Assembly: GCA_963575745.1 (NCBI GenBank)
Contig: CAUYUJ010016698.1
Location: 151,001-215,000, forward strand
Source: Prorocentrum cordatum
Lineage: Eukaryota; Sar; Dinophyceae; Prorocentrales; Prorocentraceae
Length of the DNA stretch: 64,000 nucleotides
Reading direction: 5' to 3'
Under the pieces are notes generated by a model. The model did no database searches. It saw nothing but the letters and a program-made list of their open reading frames with translations, and had not been told where the DNA came from. The first letter of the stretch is position 1, and the number at the start of each line of letters is the position of its first letter. This document shows, piece by piece, positions 8,753 through 19,534 of this stretch. Both the position numbers and the translations under genes were made by a program.

Positions 8753-9205
8753 TGGTTGGGTCCTTCGCCAAGCGAATTAGTTTGCCTTAGGGGCTGCACG
8801 CAATACACGTAGGAGGTAACAGGGATGTGCCCCGAATGGGGCACGATCGAAGACGAAAAGGCGGGTATCGAGGGTGTGGGACATACGGAATTGCACGCGA
8901 GCAGATAAGAGTGAACATTATTCGGATGATTGTTGTTGTTGTTGCTGTTGTAGCGGGGGGCAGCATCACGTTCCACTTCGAAGCGCAAAATTCAATGAGA
9001 GCCGCGGGGAACAATTCAGTTGAAAAAACACACTGGGCACCACTGAGGGGGAATCGTCGATCATTTTGTTCCGCTCGTGGGAGTTCCACAACAATAACGG
9101 CATTCCGCACTGCGGAACCGCGCGAAATGCCGAGCATTCAGGGACGGCGTATGACCGTTTGGCCCCCCTCGCTATGACCCCCTCTTGCCCACCAGTGCAA
9201 ACTCA
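8753..9205. other. Unique sequence, no recognised gene
   Basis: Repeat-poor stretch between the polypyrimidine tract and the candidate gene at 9,206. A short TTG run lies at 8,931-8,951. It is nearly identical in copy B. ORFs of 116 codons occur on both strands but are unrecognised. Confidence 0.4.
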
Positions 9206-9583
9206 ATGTCCGCAGTTGCTCTGGCTTCAGGGCTGCCGTTGGGACGGTGCTCGCCGGGGCAGCGGCACACGAAGGGGTTGTCGCGAGCCATCATGGCTTC
9301 CTCGATGCCGAGCGGTTCCCGTGGCTGGTCCGCCGACGCGGTCGCCTCAGATGCGTGGCAGTTTTCGCCAGGGTGCGCCATCGAGCAGAGGGCGACGTTC
9401 CTAAACGTGGTCGACGAGATCGAGGCGCGTTGGCGTCGGGAGCGGTTGCCGCGCTCCAGGTCGGCTCCGGCCGACCTGGGGGTCGGCCGACCAGCGCCTG
9501 CTTCGGTGCCCGCGCGGCGCTCCCGGGCGCAGCGCAGGAGGGCGCAGAGGAACCTGGTGAAGCAGAGGACGCTGGAAGCTTAA
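9206..9583 (+). CDS. Candidate dinoflagellate-type protein, TFLNVVDE/RSRSAP motif
   Basis: 125 codons from ATG to TAA, frame closed upstream by TGA at 9,176. TFLNVVDE lies at residues 64-71 and RSRSAP at 83-88; the C-terminal third is Arg/Ala-rich. This pairing recalls, from memory only, a linker seen in many predicted dinoflagellate proteins. A pyrimidine-rich stretch ending in AG (9,194-9,195) lies 11 nt before the ATG, a plausible trans-splice acceptor. The copy at 43,334-43,711 differs by one residue (Val4 to Ala). An alternative 148-codon frame overlaps from 9,247. Function is unknown; it may be an exon or fragment. Confidence 0.4.
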   Translation: MSAVALASGLPLGRCSPGQRHTKGLSRAIMASSMPSGSRGWSADAVASDAWQFSPGCAIEQRATFLNVVDEIEARWRRERLPRSRSAPADLGVGRPAPASVPARRSRAQRRRAQRNLVKQRTLEA

Positions 9584-9928
9584 GAGTAATTCCGGGGAGC
9601 TGGAGAGCTAGTTGGCAAGAAAAATCTCGACGGACCTGTTTTAGTCGGTTGAAAATTTTGTTTTCAAAATTTGACAATTCGTTAGAGCTCTAGTATTTTT
9701 TCCCATGATATTCGATCTTATTCCCGCTCGCCATCTTGATCGGGAGAGGAAGCGCCCCAGACCTCCGAGGAGATGGAGAGTGTCAGGGCAGGTTGTCGTT
9801 CGACTTTCTCGGCCTCCCACGGCCCTCAGCGGGCCCCCCAGGATCGTCAGAGCTCAAGATTGGGGACGAAGAGCAAGCCCTGGGACAAGGGTCGAGATTC
9901 CTTTGGATCGTGTGCAGATGGGTTTGAT
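9584..9928. other. Candidate 3' flank, no recognised feature
   Basis: AT-richer stretch downstream of the candidate gene, with the self-complementary AAAATTTTGTTTTCAAAATT around 9,652-9,671. Dinoflagellate polyadenylation signals are not well defined, so no end is assigned. Confidence 0.35.
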
Positions 9929-10072
9929 TGGCAGGTCGGCCCTGCCAAATCCAGGGTGCCCTTGCGCCATCTACACTCCTGGGGCAAGGGGAGCACTGTG
10001 GCGCCTCGTCGTGTTCGGGGGGGTCTTGCGTCCTCTCGCGTGCCCTCTCGAATCGAATCCGACTACATGGAA
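9929..10072 (+). repeat. Interspersed repeat paired with 0.8 kb
   Basis: Relative of 795-957. Matching blocks are AGGTCGGCCCTGCCAAATCC, GGGTGCCCTTGCG, GTCTTGCGTCCTCTCGCGTG and GAATCGAATCCGACT. The GGCAGGTCGGCCCTGCC word is nearly palindromic. Confidence 0.6.
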
Positions 10073-10219
10073 CACGCCATGCGGCTAAGGCATTGAAGCA
10101 AGAACCACGTCGGGACCAGGAGAGGCGCTGTTTTAGTCAGGCCGTTGCTTACATCTAGATCGGGGGGCCTACTTGTGGCCGAGGCTAGCATTGGCCAGAA
10201 GACCCCCCTTTGCTTGTGG

Positions 10220-10400
10220 AGGTCGATCAATGGACAGGAAGCGTGCTGCCAAACAATTTCCAGATATCTCAAACACGTTTCGAACATGCCTTAAATTTGT
10301 AAACAAACATGTGCTCAACATGCTCAGAACATGTCATCCAGCATGTTAACCACAGCTGTCATTCTGTGATCGGAGAGTCAGAGTGCCCATTGTCACGGCG
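10220..10400 (+). repeat. CATG-rich interspersed repeat, copy 1
   Basis: Shares GAAGCGTGCTGCCAA, a run of CATG/AACATG words and AGTGCCCATTGTCA with blocks at about 19,010-19,345 and 19,535-19,690. Several ACATG and CATGT words pair with each other. No ORF is conserved among the copies. Confidence 0.6.
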
Positions 10401-10599
10401 TCCACAACACTTTGCTGCTCCTCGATCAACGTGCCTTACAGCAGCGCGATCCCTGCAAAAGCAGATCCCTGGGGCATGCGCCACCACGGGGCCTCCGCGG
10501 GTCCCGTTTTGGGACCAGGTCCTGGCGCACGACGGCTCCCGGCCAGGCCTGGGGCCGACTGAGCCGCAGGATCCTTCGGGGCCCAAGGTGAGCCCCATG

Positions 10600-10663
10600 C
10601 ATCTCAGCATCAGCATCAGCATCAGCATCAGCATCATCAGCATCAGCATCATCATCAGCAGCC

Positions 10664-10731
<68 letters not shown>

Positions 10732-11353
10732 GGTATCATCAGCATCATCATCGGCATCATCATCAGCATCATAATCATCGTCATCGACAGCATCAGCATC
10801 ATCAGCAACAGCAGCACCGTCAGCAACAGCATCATCGAAAGCATCAGCATCATCAGCAGCCGCAGCACCATCAGCAACAACATCATCAGCAGCAATACCA
10901 TCAACATCACCATCACCATCACCAACAAAAACACCAGCGTCAGCGTCAGCGTCAGCTTCATCAGCATCATCACCATCATCATCACCATCAGCATCATCAG
11001 ATACTTCCCAATCTCCACAAGCACAGGCGACAGGGTAAGTTGGCTTTACCAGCGTACGCTCCCTTGGTGTGGACTGGCGCCATCATCAACAGCAATGTCA
11101 GCGTCAATGTCAGCATCAGCGTCAGCATCATCATCACCATCATCGTCATCATCGTCATCATCAGCTTTCGCATCAGCATCATCATCTGCATCATCATCAG
11201 CAGCAGCATCAACTTCATCAGCAGCAGCACCATAATCAACAGCATCATCAGCAGCAATACCATCAGCATCACCATCACCGTCACCATCACCAACATCAAC
11301 ACCAGCGTCAGCGTCATCAGCATCACCATCATCACCATCGCCATTATCATAGC

Positions 11354-11391
<38 letters not shown>

Positions 11392-11430
11392 GCATCAGCA
11401 TCATCATCATCATCATCATCATCATCACAG
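10600..11430 (+). repeat. ATC/AGC triplet microsatellite in two blocks
   Basis: Two long CAT/CAG arrays (10,600-10,998 and 11,083-11,428) are each followed by a near-identical 60-bp segment, CAGGCGACAGGGTAAG at 11,022 and CAGGCGACAGGTAAGG at 11,452, giving a tandem unit of about 430 bp. ORFs here encode Ile/Ser, His/Gln, Met/Leu or Asp runs and are not credible. The CAG|GTAAG in each spacer resembles a 5' splice site, but no exon is evident. Array lengths appear identical in copy B (44,728-45,558). Confidence 0.9.
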
Positions 11431-13157
11431 CCTTCCCAACCTCCACAATGACAGGCGACAGGTAAGGTGGCTTTCCCAGCGTACGCTCCCTTGGTGGGGA
11501 CTGGCGCCACAAAACGCGGAGGACACGGCACCCATCCCAGCCTAGGGTGCGTAGGTCGGGGTGGGTTGGCTTTATGTGGGGGTGGGGGTGGATTTATGTG
11601 CCCCAAAGTATCGACGCGGTGGCGACCCCAGCGCGGGCGTTCAAGGTTGAACGCCGCCGAACGATCCAAGCTATCGTGAAGTTGTGATCATTCGAAGTTG
11701 AACAATCCACACGGTGTCAGAAGCCAACGTCGAAGCCGGCAACACAACAACTTGTTGCAAGAGCAACCCAGGCCTTGGAAGGCCACCCTTCTGTTGTTCG
11801 CGTCGGGGCTCCACCTTGGAATGGTCTTCGCCCTGAGTGCCTCCACGGCGCCCCGAGGCCGCGGCGAAAGGACTCATTTTCTCGACCCGCGCTGCTTAGG
11901 TCACCCGGGGGCGCGAAGAGAATCGCGCTTGGCGCGTCGCGGCCGGCGCTTGGCAATTGCCTTTCTCCAATGCGGCTTCGCAAGGGCGCGAAGATGGCGG
12001 CGCGTCGCGAATCGCGGGGCGCGGCGCGTGAAGGTAGGCGACTGTACACGTTTGGACTGCGTGCGTTCCCCCCTCGCCCCAGAGGAGGCGCGGTGGAGCC
12101 TTGGCAGGCGCCAGCGGGCCACCGCTCTGAACGCGGCCCTGGTCGTCTCTCGCCTCCCTTCTTCCTCCATCCCGCACTTTGTTGTGTCCTCCTCCTCATG
12201 TTCCTCCTCCTCCTCCTCCGCTTCCTCTTGGTCGTCCCAGTGGGACCCGCTTGCGCGCCCATCCCTCTTGTGGTGCCCATTGCCCCACAGCGCACAAGCA
12301 CAGCTTTTCACTGGGAATCGACGGCAGTGGCCCGGCGTGTAGCCTGTGCCTGGGCTTTTCTCTATGCCAGCGTTCCTGCCCACGCACCGCTTGGTATATG
12401 CTTGATCAGTCAGTCAGTCAGCCAGCTTGAGGCCACGGCCTCACCCACCTGGCCTGAGGTAGGGGCGGACATCTGTCCGCAGTCGTGGCCCGCCCCTTCC
12501 CTCCGTCCCGCCCGACCCAGTCCCTGGGACCGGTTTTTCATCCTGGGTCGTTTTTGATGACGCTCCCGAGGCCCCGCGAGGGCCCCGCGAGGCCGAAGAT
12601 AGCAACGAACCCCCGGCCGCGATTTTTTCATGACCCGAAGGGGTCTGGGCTCTGGGACGACCCCTACTGTTGCCCCTCGGGCGGAGCGGGGGTCGATGGT
12701 CCTCAGGACGTGTGTTAGCCCAATGTGTGTGTTGCCCCGATCGGCTCCGCCGGTCGCACGCAGCCTGCCCCGGCCCTCATTCACACCGCCTTCGTCGCAC
12801 CGCAGGGCTGCCGTGAACCACCACTGTTTGGCGTTGCAGGCGGACCGAGGTATGAGATCGAGGTCGGCTCGGGGAGGGTGCCCTGGGGCTCTTCGTGCTT
12901 TTGGGATGTTCCCTGTGCATCCTGGGGAGAGGAGCTCTGGGTGCTCTGTGTTCTTTCGGCTCGCGGGGGGCCTCATGCTCTTGCCCTGGGCACGATTTTG
13001 ACACGTCCTGGGCACGATTGTGACACACGTCCTGGGGCTCTCCGGACAGGAGCCTCGCCCGGGAGGGTCAGATGGAGGCGGCGCCGCCCCACGGAGAGTC
13101 TGCGCAGCTTCCGCCCTGGGCCGGTGGGCGTCCATCCCGATGCCCTTCGGTCTGCCT
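11431..13157. other. GC-rich unique-looking sequence, no recognised gene
   Basis: Contains a spacer repeat end (11,452-11,510), a short CCT tract (12,183-12,226), a TCAG tetramer run (12,405-12,422), and a 22-bp tandem CCTGGGCACGATTTTGACAC near 12,985-13,025. ACCGGTTTTTCATCCTGGGT at about 12,530 has a relative at about 13,450 (GCCGGTTTCTCATCCTGAGT). ORFs of 194-260 codons overlap on both strands without recognisable motifs. Confidence 0.45.
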
Positions 13158-13240
13158 GCCGACTCGATGTGCTTCGATGTCCGCTTCGGCTTTCCGACTC
13201 GACGTGTTTCGAGTGCCGCTTCGCCTTTCCGACTCGACTT
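13158..13240 (+). repeat. 35-bp tandem repeat, 2.3 units
   Basis: CCGACTCGATGTGCTTCGAT and CCGACTCGACGTGTTTCGAG start successive 35-bp units ending CCGCTTCGSCTTT, then a third partial CCGACTCGAC. Confidence 0.75.
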
Positions 13241-14150
13241 TGGTCAGCCCCGCGCGCCAAAGGGGGTGGGAGGGCTTCTCAGAGGCACCCCTGCGTCTCG
13301 GAAGGCGCGGGCCTTGTCCACAGATGCAGGGCCAGCGCCTCCTGAGACGCAGCCTCCTTCGAAGAAGCCTCCCCCCCTCCCCCTTCCCAGACGTGCGACG
13401 TGTGGATGTCTGTCGATGCGCGCAGCCTGGGAGCCCCGATCCGTTCCCACGGGCCGGTTTCTCATCCTGAGTCGTTTCTTCACGGTCGTGGGGCCCAGGG
13501 AGGGCCTCGGCGGCCGAGCACCCCCCCCCCAAAAAAAAAACAGCACCCTCTGCGCGCCGTCAGCCCTCGCCCCAGGTGCCCCCGGGATGCTCGTGGTGGC
13601 CCAGGCGGCCTCCAGAGCACCCCTCGCGAGGCCCAGAGGGCCCCGCCGGGCTCCAGAACGGAGCGAGAACCTGGGGGCACTCTGGGTCCAGGGCACCTCT
13701 GGCAACCCCCGAGAAGTCCTCCTCCTCGCTCACCGCAGGCCGTTTCGTCGCCAGATGTCCTTTTCAACCGCGTCGGCAGATGCCCTTTTCCAGCACGGTT
13801 AGAAGAAGAACAACGGGAACAAAAAACACAAACTGTCGGAGTTCCGTGCGGATTTCTTGGAGTTGCTTTGGAGCCCCCTGGTGGCGCCTCCACCGCCGCC
13901 CCTGGCGCGCTCCGCGCGCCAGAGAGGGGGCCCAGCGCCGAGAAAGATGCGAGCAGGCGGCCGAGGAGGAGATGGGGAAGAAGCGGCGCGGGGAAGCGCC
14001 CTGTGTCTCACGATCGGTTCCGTGCCGCACTCGCGGGCTGGACAAGTTTTGACCCCTCCTAATTACCAGGTCGGACGAGTGGCGGGAAATAACGGGGAAG
14101 GCGGGGGGGCAAGCCTGGGGCCCGACAGCAGCTGCCCCCACCCTCCACGG
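13241..14150. other. No recognised gene
   Basis: GC-rich sequence with C- and A-runs at 13,520-13,540. ORFs of up to 260 codons occur on both strands but are stop-poor overlaps without motifs. Words such as CCAGGCGGCCTCCAGAGCAC show relation to the CCAAGAG superfamily. Confidence 0.4.
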
Positions 14151-14154
14151 GAGT

Positions 14155-14700
14155 ACCAGGGCTCGTTTCCCTTGTGTTTTCACAAGGTTTCCGCGTCCTG
14201 GGCCTCGGAGGCCGCCGCGACGGCCCCAGACATGTTCCAGATCCTCGGCGCGGGCTCCAAGACCATTCCGCAGAGGGCTCCAACAGGCTCCTGGGCAGCC
14301 CAAGAGGGCTCCAGGACGGCTCCAGAAACGACTGCGGGCTCTCGTTTTTCCGGTGTTTCTGCCGAGTTTCGGTGCCTCCGGCCTCCGAGGTCGCAGTGGT
14401 AGGCCCAGACATCTTGAGGGCCCACGGACATGGTCCAAGGTCTATTTCCCAGAGGCCGCCAGCAGGCTCCAGGCTAGCCCAAGAGGGTCCCAAGATGGCT
14501 GCAGGAGTGGGTGCCGGCCCTCATTTACCTTGTGTTTTTAAAACCTGGGCCCTCGGAGCCCGCCGCCATGGGCTCAGACATCGTGGAGGCCCTGGGAGGG
14601 AGCTTCATGACCAATCCCCCAGGGGGCTCCAACAGGCCCAAGGCCAGCCCAAGAGATCCCCAAGAGGGCTCCAGGAGGAGCCCCAGCGCGAGGTCACGGA
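14155..14700 (+). repeat. About 175-bp tandem repeat, three diverged units
   Basis: Units are marked by CAGACAT at 14,226, 14,405 and 14,574. In each it is preceded by a TTGTGTTTT or GGTGTTTCT run and a CCTCGGAG/CCTCCGAGG block, and followed by CAGGCTCC and AGCCCAAGAGGG(C/T)CC. The ending ties it to the CCAAGAG superfamily. Confidence 0.65.
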
Positions 14701-14989
14701 AGCAGAACCCCAAGTTTGCGTTCGAAAGGCCTCCCAGGAAGGACCAGCAGAGGAGGAGCAGAAGCAGGAGCAGGTGCTTCCGCACACAAGCTCGCATTAG
14801 GAAGACGACGGCCAGGAGAGCGCGGCAGCAGGGATCTGCGGAAAACGAGCACGAGGAGGAGGAGGAGGGGGAGAAGGAGAAAAGCACCAGTGCTTCTGCC
14901 GAACGCGTTCGGGCGAGACTCGTCTGGAACGCGTCGCTAACGAGGACGAGACTCGTCTGGAACGCGTCGGCTAACGAGGACACATACTG

Positions 14990-15058
14990 AGACCGGAGGA
15001 GAGGAGGAGGAGGAGGAGGAGGAGGAGGAGGAGGAGGAGGAGGAGGAGGAGGAGGATG
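14990..15058. repeat. GGA microsatellite
   Basis: About 18 GAG/GGA triplets; same length in copy B by eye (from about 49,126). Confidence 0.9.
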
Positions 15059-15304
15059 ATACTCGCCAGTGCAAACCGAAGTCGTAAGTGATACCCATCT
15101 GCTTCGTGAGAGCCGATACGCTTGATGCACGCTGCTGGAGGCTGCAGCGCGAGACTTGAGCTCTGTAGGGTCACAGTGTAGTCTCCAGCTTACAAGCGCT
15201 ACGGGTTCTCAGCATGTGGGGCCTCCTGGGGCTCTGGGGGGCCTTCTGGGGTCCTCCTGCCAGTCTCGCGCGCCGGGGCCCTCGCGGTGTCCGTTTGGGC
15301 TGGA

Positions 15305-15381
15305 CGAGGACGAGGACGAGGAAGAGGAGGAGGAGGAGGAGGAGGAGGAGGAGGAGAACGAGGAGGAGGAGGAGGAGGAGA
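15305..15381. repeat. GGA microsatellite
   Basis: (GAGGAC)n then (GAG)n with one AAC interruption. Interruption position differs by one triplet in copy B while total length stays the same. Confidence 0.9.
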
Positions 15382-15399
15382 GCGCCATCGACAGGGAAG

Positions 15400-15495
15400 G
15401 TGGGGGCCACGAGTTCCGCTGGCTCGACGACGTCCGCGTCGCCCGCGCCCGCCCCCTCACTCTTATCCGCAATTGCGGGGTGCTATGTATTGTGA
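15400..15495 (+). repeat. Interspersed repeat shared with 33.5 kb
   Basis: GACGTCC, then CGCCCCCTCACTCTTATCCGCAATTGCGGGGTGCTATGTAT, corresponds to 33,525-33,590 (CCCCCTCACTCTGATCCGCA then CTGCGGGTGCTACGTAT). The CCGCAATTGCGG core is a perfect palindrome here and imperfect in the relative. Confidence 0.6.
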
Positions 15496-15734
15496 GCTTA
15501 TTGAACCGTCTCGGAGCGTCGGAAGCTCGACAAGGCGAGAACGTCCAAATCCTACAGCGACGCACGAAGGAACGACATCGAGGTGAACCCTGTAGCGTGG
15601 GAAATTTCGACGTCAATCTCAAAACTGGCTTGCCCTATAGGAGTCCTAGCTCATCGTAAGTAATTTGTCTTTAGCCCCCCCCTTTTTTCCCATGGCATCC
15701 CCCGTGTTTCTCATGCCCCCCCCTGTATTTCCCA

Positions 15735-15890
15735 ATGACACTTGCTTGCTTGCTCTTGCCCGCTTGCTCTCGCTTGCTTGCTCTTGCTTGCCCTTGCTTG
15801 CTTGCGCTTGATCGCTGGCTCTTGCTTGCTTGTTATTGCTCGCTTGCGCTTGCTTGCTTCCGCTTGCTTGCTTGCGCTTGCTTGATTTTG
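15735..15890 (+). repeat. CTTG tetranucleotide array
   Basis: CTTGCTTG with GCTC and GCGC variants. One substitution separates it from copy B (CTTGCCCGCTTG against CTTGCGCGCTTG). Confidence 0.85.
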
Positions 15891-16137
15891 TTCCTCCCGT
15901 TATCCTCCCGTCCTGTTCCTGCCCTCCTTTCGTCCTCCTCCCATCCTCCTCTCGTCCTCCTCTTATCCCCCTATCTATGATTGAGGCAACGCTGGCTGAT
16001 AAGGTTTTGCACATAGCTCCACTCGGTCTTTTAAAGTGTAGCATTTTTCATCTCAGTGATTTGACGGACAGTCTAAACGTGGAATGTCCATATTGATACG
16101 CCAAAAGGGGATCTCACTGGTCATGCCCCCCCGAGGA

Positions 16138-16143
16138 TGCGAC

Positions 16144-16181
<38 letters not shown>

Positions 16182-16324
16182 AAGAGAGAGAGAGAGAGAG
16201 AGAACCACATTTCTGTAGGTGTATAGATTCAAATGCGTATATATACATACAGAGAAAGAGGGAGAGAGAGAGAGAGAGAGGAAAGAAAGGGGAGAGAGAG
16301 AGAGAGAGAGCGACACATATGGAT

Positions 16325-16355
<31 letters not shown>

Positions 16356-16380
16356 AGGAGAGAGGGAGAGGGAGAGGACA
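16138..16380. repeat. GA microsatellite cluster
   Basis: Four GA blocks separated by short unique spacers, including GTGTATAGATTCAAATGCGT. Copy B (about 50,270-50,512) is four bases longer and has one substitution between blocks. Confidence 0.9.
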
Positions 16381-16699
16381 TCACGCGTGGATCATGTGGA
16401 AGACATCGTATGTTCGTGTCGACAGTTCGACGCCGTAGTATGAGCCCCTTGGGGGCACAATCCGTTCGTCTTGACCACCTCGCGCATGTTCCGCACAATT
16501 TGTGGACGACTGTGGAGCGCGCCTGAATTTCACGTGATCTTTATGTAGATGAATATGGTTACGAAGATGTTTTATGTCACGGTGTTTGGTTCGTTCATGT
16601 CAACGAAGGTTTTCTGGAAGACGTTATCATCGGCATCTTCGGCTTGCACGAGGGACGTCCACGCTTAGAGCCTCTTTAGGTACGTGACGATGTTAATCC

Positions 16700-17168
16700 T
16701 CCAACGTGGCAACGCAACGCAAAACAACGTGAGGCAACGCAATGAAAAGCAACGCGCGCCAATGCCAAGCAATTCCAAACAACGCAATGCAATACAATGC
16801 AAAGCAATGCGAAGCACTGCGAAGCTATTTCAAAGCAACGCGCTGCAATACAATGCGATAGCAAAACACAGCAATGCAAAGACATGCAGAACAATGCAAA
16901 GCAAGGCACAGCAATGCATAGCAGCGCAAAGCAACGCAAAGCAACGCAACGCAGTGCAACGCAATGCCATGCAATGTCCAGCAATGCAACGTAATGTAAA
17001 ACAGTGCAAATCAATGTAACACGATGCGAAGCAATACGAACCAATGCAAAGCAACGAAAAGCAAGGCGAGCCAATGCAAAGCAATGCCCAGCAATGCAAA
17101 GCACTGCGAAGCAATGCGAAACCATGCGAAACCATGTGGTTGCAATGCACTGTAATACGATTGCAATG
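16700..17168 (+). repeat. Degenerate 5-bp phased array (CAATG/CAAAG)
   Basis: Nearly every fifth base starts a CAAYG, CAAAG, CGAAG or CGCAA-type pentamer for about 470 bp, with few frame slips. ORFs reading Met-Gln-Ser-Asn-Ala repeats or Cys/Leu/His repeats follow the 5-bp phase and are not credible. Copy B: 50,832-51,300. Confidence 0.85.
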
Positions 17169-17435
17169 CAACGCGAGGGGGTGCAACCAGGCGGCGCAGA
17201 CGGGCGCGGACGAGGCCGCCGGGGCCGCAAAGTGGCCGTTTCCTGTATAAAGATGGTGCGACGACGGGGTTGAACGTGGCCGCCGGGACCGCGTTCGGGC
17301 GCAGTTCCATTGAAGAGAATGAAGAACGCCTGAGTGCAAGCAATGTTTGGGGCAAGCATGCGACAAGAAATAATATTATTTACAAGGAGCGAGTATTAGC
17401 CAGTGTGGGCCCTAAACAGTGCGTTTCTAGCAAGC

Positions 17436-17927
17436 TTCGTGGTGCAATCTATGTGGCAATCCGTGTGGTGTGCTCTATCTGGTGCAAGATATCCGGTGCA
17501 ATCTGCGTTGTTCAATCTATGTGGTGCGATCAACGTTGTGCAGCCTGCGTGGTACAATATGTGTTGCACAATCTATGTGCTGCAATCTCCGTGGTGCAAT
17601 CTATGTGGTGCGCCCTATGTTGTGCAATCTACGTGAGGCTATATATATAAATTGGGCAGTCTCTGCGTTGTAATATTTATATGTGAAGCGATCTATGTTT
17701 GCAATATATTGTGAGCGATCCATTTGCTGCAGCCTTTGTGGTGCAATCTATGTTAGGCAATATCTGTGGGGAAATATGGGTGGTGCAATAGATGTGATGC
17801 AATCTATGCGGTGCAAGCTGTGTGGCGCAGTACATGTCGCGCGATCTATGTGGTGTGATTCGTGTTGTGCAATCTATGTGGTGTGATCTATGTTGTGCAA
17901 TCCATTTGGTGCGATCAATGTGCAGAG
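17436..17927 (+). repeat. Degenerate 14-bp minisatellite (TGCAATCTATGTGG)
   Basis: Successive 14-mers such as TGCGATCAACGTTG, TGCAGCCTGCGTGG, TGCAATCTCCGTGG and TGCAATCTATGTGG run for about 490 bp, with an interruption near 17,636-17,680 (ATATATATAAATTG). Lies 270 bp after the 5-bp array. Copy B: 51,568-52,059. Confidence 0.8.
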
Positions 17928-18000
17928 AGCGCCCCTCCCCGCCGAGCGGCTGGGTGACGCTGGCCACAGCGCCTTCCAGCCTTCATCACATTTCCACATC

Positions 18001-18207
18001 ATGCTATCGCGAATGGCCTGCCTGCTCTTGTGTTTGGCGGTGCTCTTCGCTCACCACATTCGCAGGGCCACTGCAACGGCCTCCAGGGGCAGAGGAACTG
18101 ACTTTGGGAGGAGCGGTACCTTCAATTGCTTGCACCCAGATTTCGCTAGGGAGTGCATGGGCAACGTGACTCAAGAATTTAAGCTGGTGTACACACATTG
18201 CATATAA
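18001..18207 (+). CDS. Candidate small secreted protein
   Basis: 68 codons. The start MLSRMACLLLCLAVLFA has the form of a signal peptide (short basic n-region, hydrophobic core at residues 5-17). The remainder carries Cys at 43, 52 and 67 and one N-glycosylation sequon (NVT, 55-57). The frame is open upstream into the 14-bp minisatellite, so the ATG at 18,001 is chosen for the signal-like start. An AG at 17,978 after GCCTTCC could be a splice acceptor. The copy at 52,133-52,339 is identical in translation. No family is recognised; a chance ORF or first exon remains possible. Confidence 0.3.
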   Translation: MLSRMACLLLCLAVLFAHHIRRATATASRGRGTDFGRSGTFNCLHPDFARECMGNVTQEFKLVYTHCI

Positions 18208-18515
18208 CACGCAGCTTCAAACGTGATCTGCTTCGTGCCTGGCGCGTTCGAGCATCGGGTATACAAGCAAACATGCATCATACAACAAGGCCAGACACCA
18301 CTGAACAAGCACGGGGGTATGCACGCAGCCATGCAAACAATCACATTGCAAACCAGTCACTGCAATAAGCAACCAAGATGTAGGCGCAACGCACTACGAC
18401 TTCAGGTGTACATCCACAGGAAACTGCACATGAACACTACCTTGAGGCGGCTGCCACGAACCCACCCGCCAAGATTGGTCGAGACCTCCTGCTGGCAAGC
18501 CTATCTACCCATCCC
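18208..18515. other. No recognised gene
   Basis: Balanced-composition spacer with many GCAAAC/CATGCA words. A 401-codon plus-strand frame starts at 18,223 but soon enters the G-rich CCAAGAG-family region and shows no motif. Confidence 0.35.
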
Positions 18516-18517
18516 GC

Positions 18518-18935
18518 CACCGTGCCTGGGTTATCGGTCAGAGGCCCCAAGGATGCTTGTGAGGATCTCTTGGGAGACCTCTCGGAAGCCTCTTGGAGGC
18601 GTTTTTTTGGGGGCGTCTCGGGGTCTCTTGGGGGCTTCTTGGGGTCTGACTTGGGCCTCCCGCGGCCTCTTGGGGGCCTCTGAAGGGCACTTCGGGGGCC
18701 TCTGGGGTGATCTTGGGTCAACTTGGGCGGAGGGCCCAGATGGCAGTTCGTGCTCTCCCTCGTGGGCCCCTCTCTGGGCTGAGGCGGTGCACGGCAAAAT
18801 CGGAAGACAGCCAGTGGATTCTGACGGTTCGGGCCTCCTGGGCCGCCTCCAGGACGGCCCAGGACGGCCCAGGAGGCGCCCGCGAGGGCTCCCCAGGGCG
18901 GTCCTCGGGGCCATGTCTGCCCGTGCTGGGCACGC
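18518..18935 (-). repeat. CCAAGAG superfamily element, reverse orientation (leader type 3)
   Basis: Begins with CACCGTGCCTGGGTTATCGGTCAGAGGCC, whose key words CCTGGGTT and GGTCAGAGGCC recur at 23,366 and 31,558. It continues as GGGGGCCTCTTGGG arrays, the reverse complement of the CCAAGAGGCCCC words. Copy B: from 52,650. Confidence 0.7.
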
Positions 18936-19009
18936 GTGTTCCCGAGCCACGCGCGCGTGGCTTCGTGGGGGAAGTCGCGCGGGCCTTGTGGACGTCGATT
19001 GGGTGGAGA

Positions 19010-19345
19010 GGAAGCGTGCTGCCAAGCAGGCCGCGGCGACAGAGGGTCGGGGAGCGGAGCCAGCCTCCGGGTGTTGTGGGCGGCGTGCGGCGCTATCCGC
19101 TGCAGCGACAGGGGGGGGGGGGGGCACATCGGAGGAGGAAAGACGCCACAAACATAACACTTTGGGCGCTCCGCGCAGATCTCTTGGATCCGCGATGGCG
19201 TTCCAGATGTGTAAAGGATGTTTCAAGCATGCTTCACACACGTGCGGAACATGTGAAAGACGTGTTCGGGACATGCTTCCTGCAGTTTTTGAGCACGTTC
19301 AGAGTTCGATGATAGGACTGTTAGGGTGTCCACTGTCGTGGCATC
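19010..19345 (+). repeat. CATG-rich interspersed repeat, copy 2
   Basis: Shares GAAGCGTGCTGCCAA (19,012), TTTCAAGCATGCTTCACACA, GGAACATGTG, GGGACATGCTT and the closing TGTCCACTGTCGTGGCATCCAC with copies 1 and 3. A 13-G run lies at about 19,109-19,121. Confidence 0.55.
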
Positions 19346-19534
19346 CACGGGGAGAGTCGCACGAGCCAGTCCCACGAGCGCCCTGGAGCGCGGGAGAGCG
19401 ACCGGCATGCCGGGCGGCGGGCCCCTGAAAGAGCACCTGCAAGGTCTGATCCAGAGAGCTCGAAGGGACCCGAAGACGCTCCAGTTTGTGCCTCGGGGCA
19501 AGGAAGCGGGTTCATCCTTGTGGAGTTCGATTAG

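Noticed and set aside
7340-8812. ORFs of 430-470 codons on the plus strand and up to 236 codons on the minus strand
   Set aside because: They encode only Ser/Pro/Leu or Glu/Arg/Gly runs from the CCT tract; all three frames are equally open.
10309-11669. Ile/Ser-, Met/Leu-, Asp- and His/Gln-rich ORFs
   Set aside because: Direct translations of ATC/AGC triplets in several frames; no non-repetitive domain attached.
16676-17366. Cys/Leu/His-rich minus-strand ORF of 227 codons
   Set aside because: Follows the 5-bp phased array; periodicity of the peptide equals the DNA repeat.
17890-18207. Longer 105-codon version of the candidate secreted protein
   Set aside because: Its first 37 codons translate the 14-bp minisatellite and its flank; the internal ATG at 18,001 gives a sensible signal-like start.
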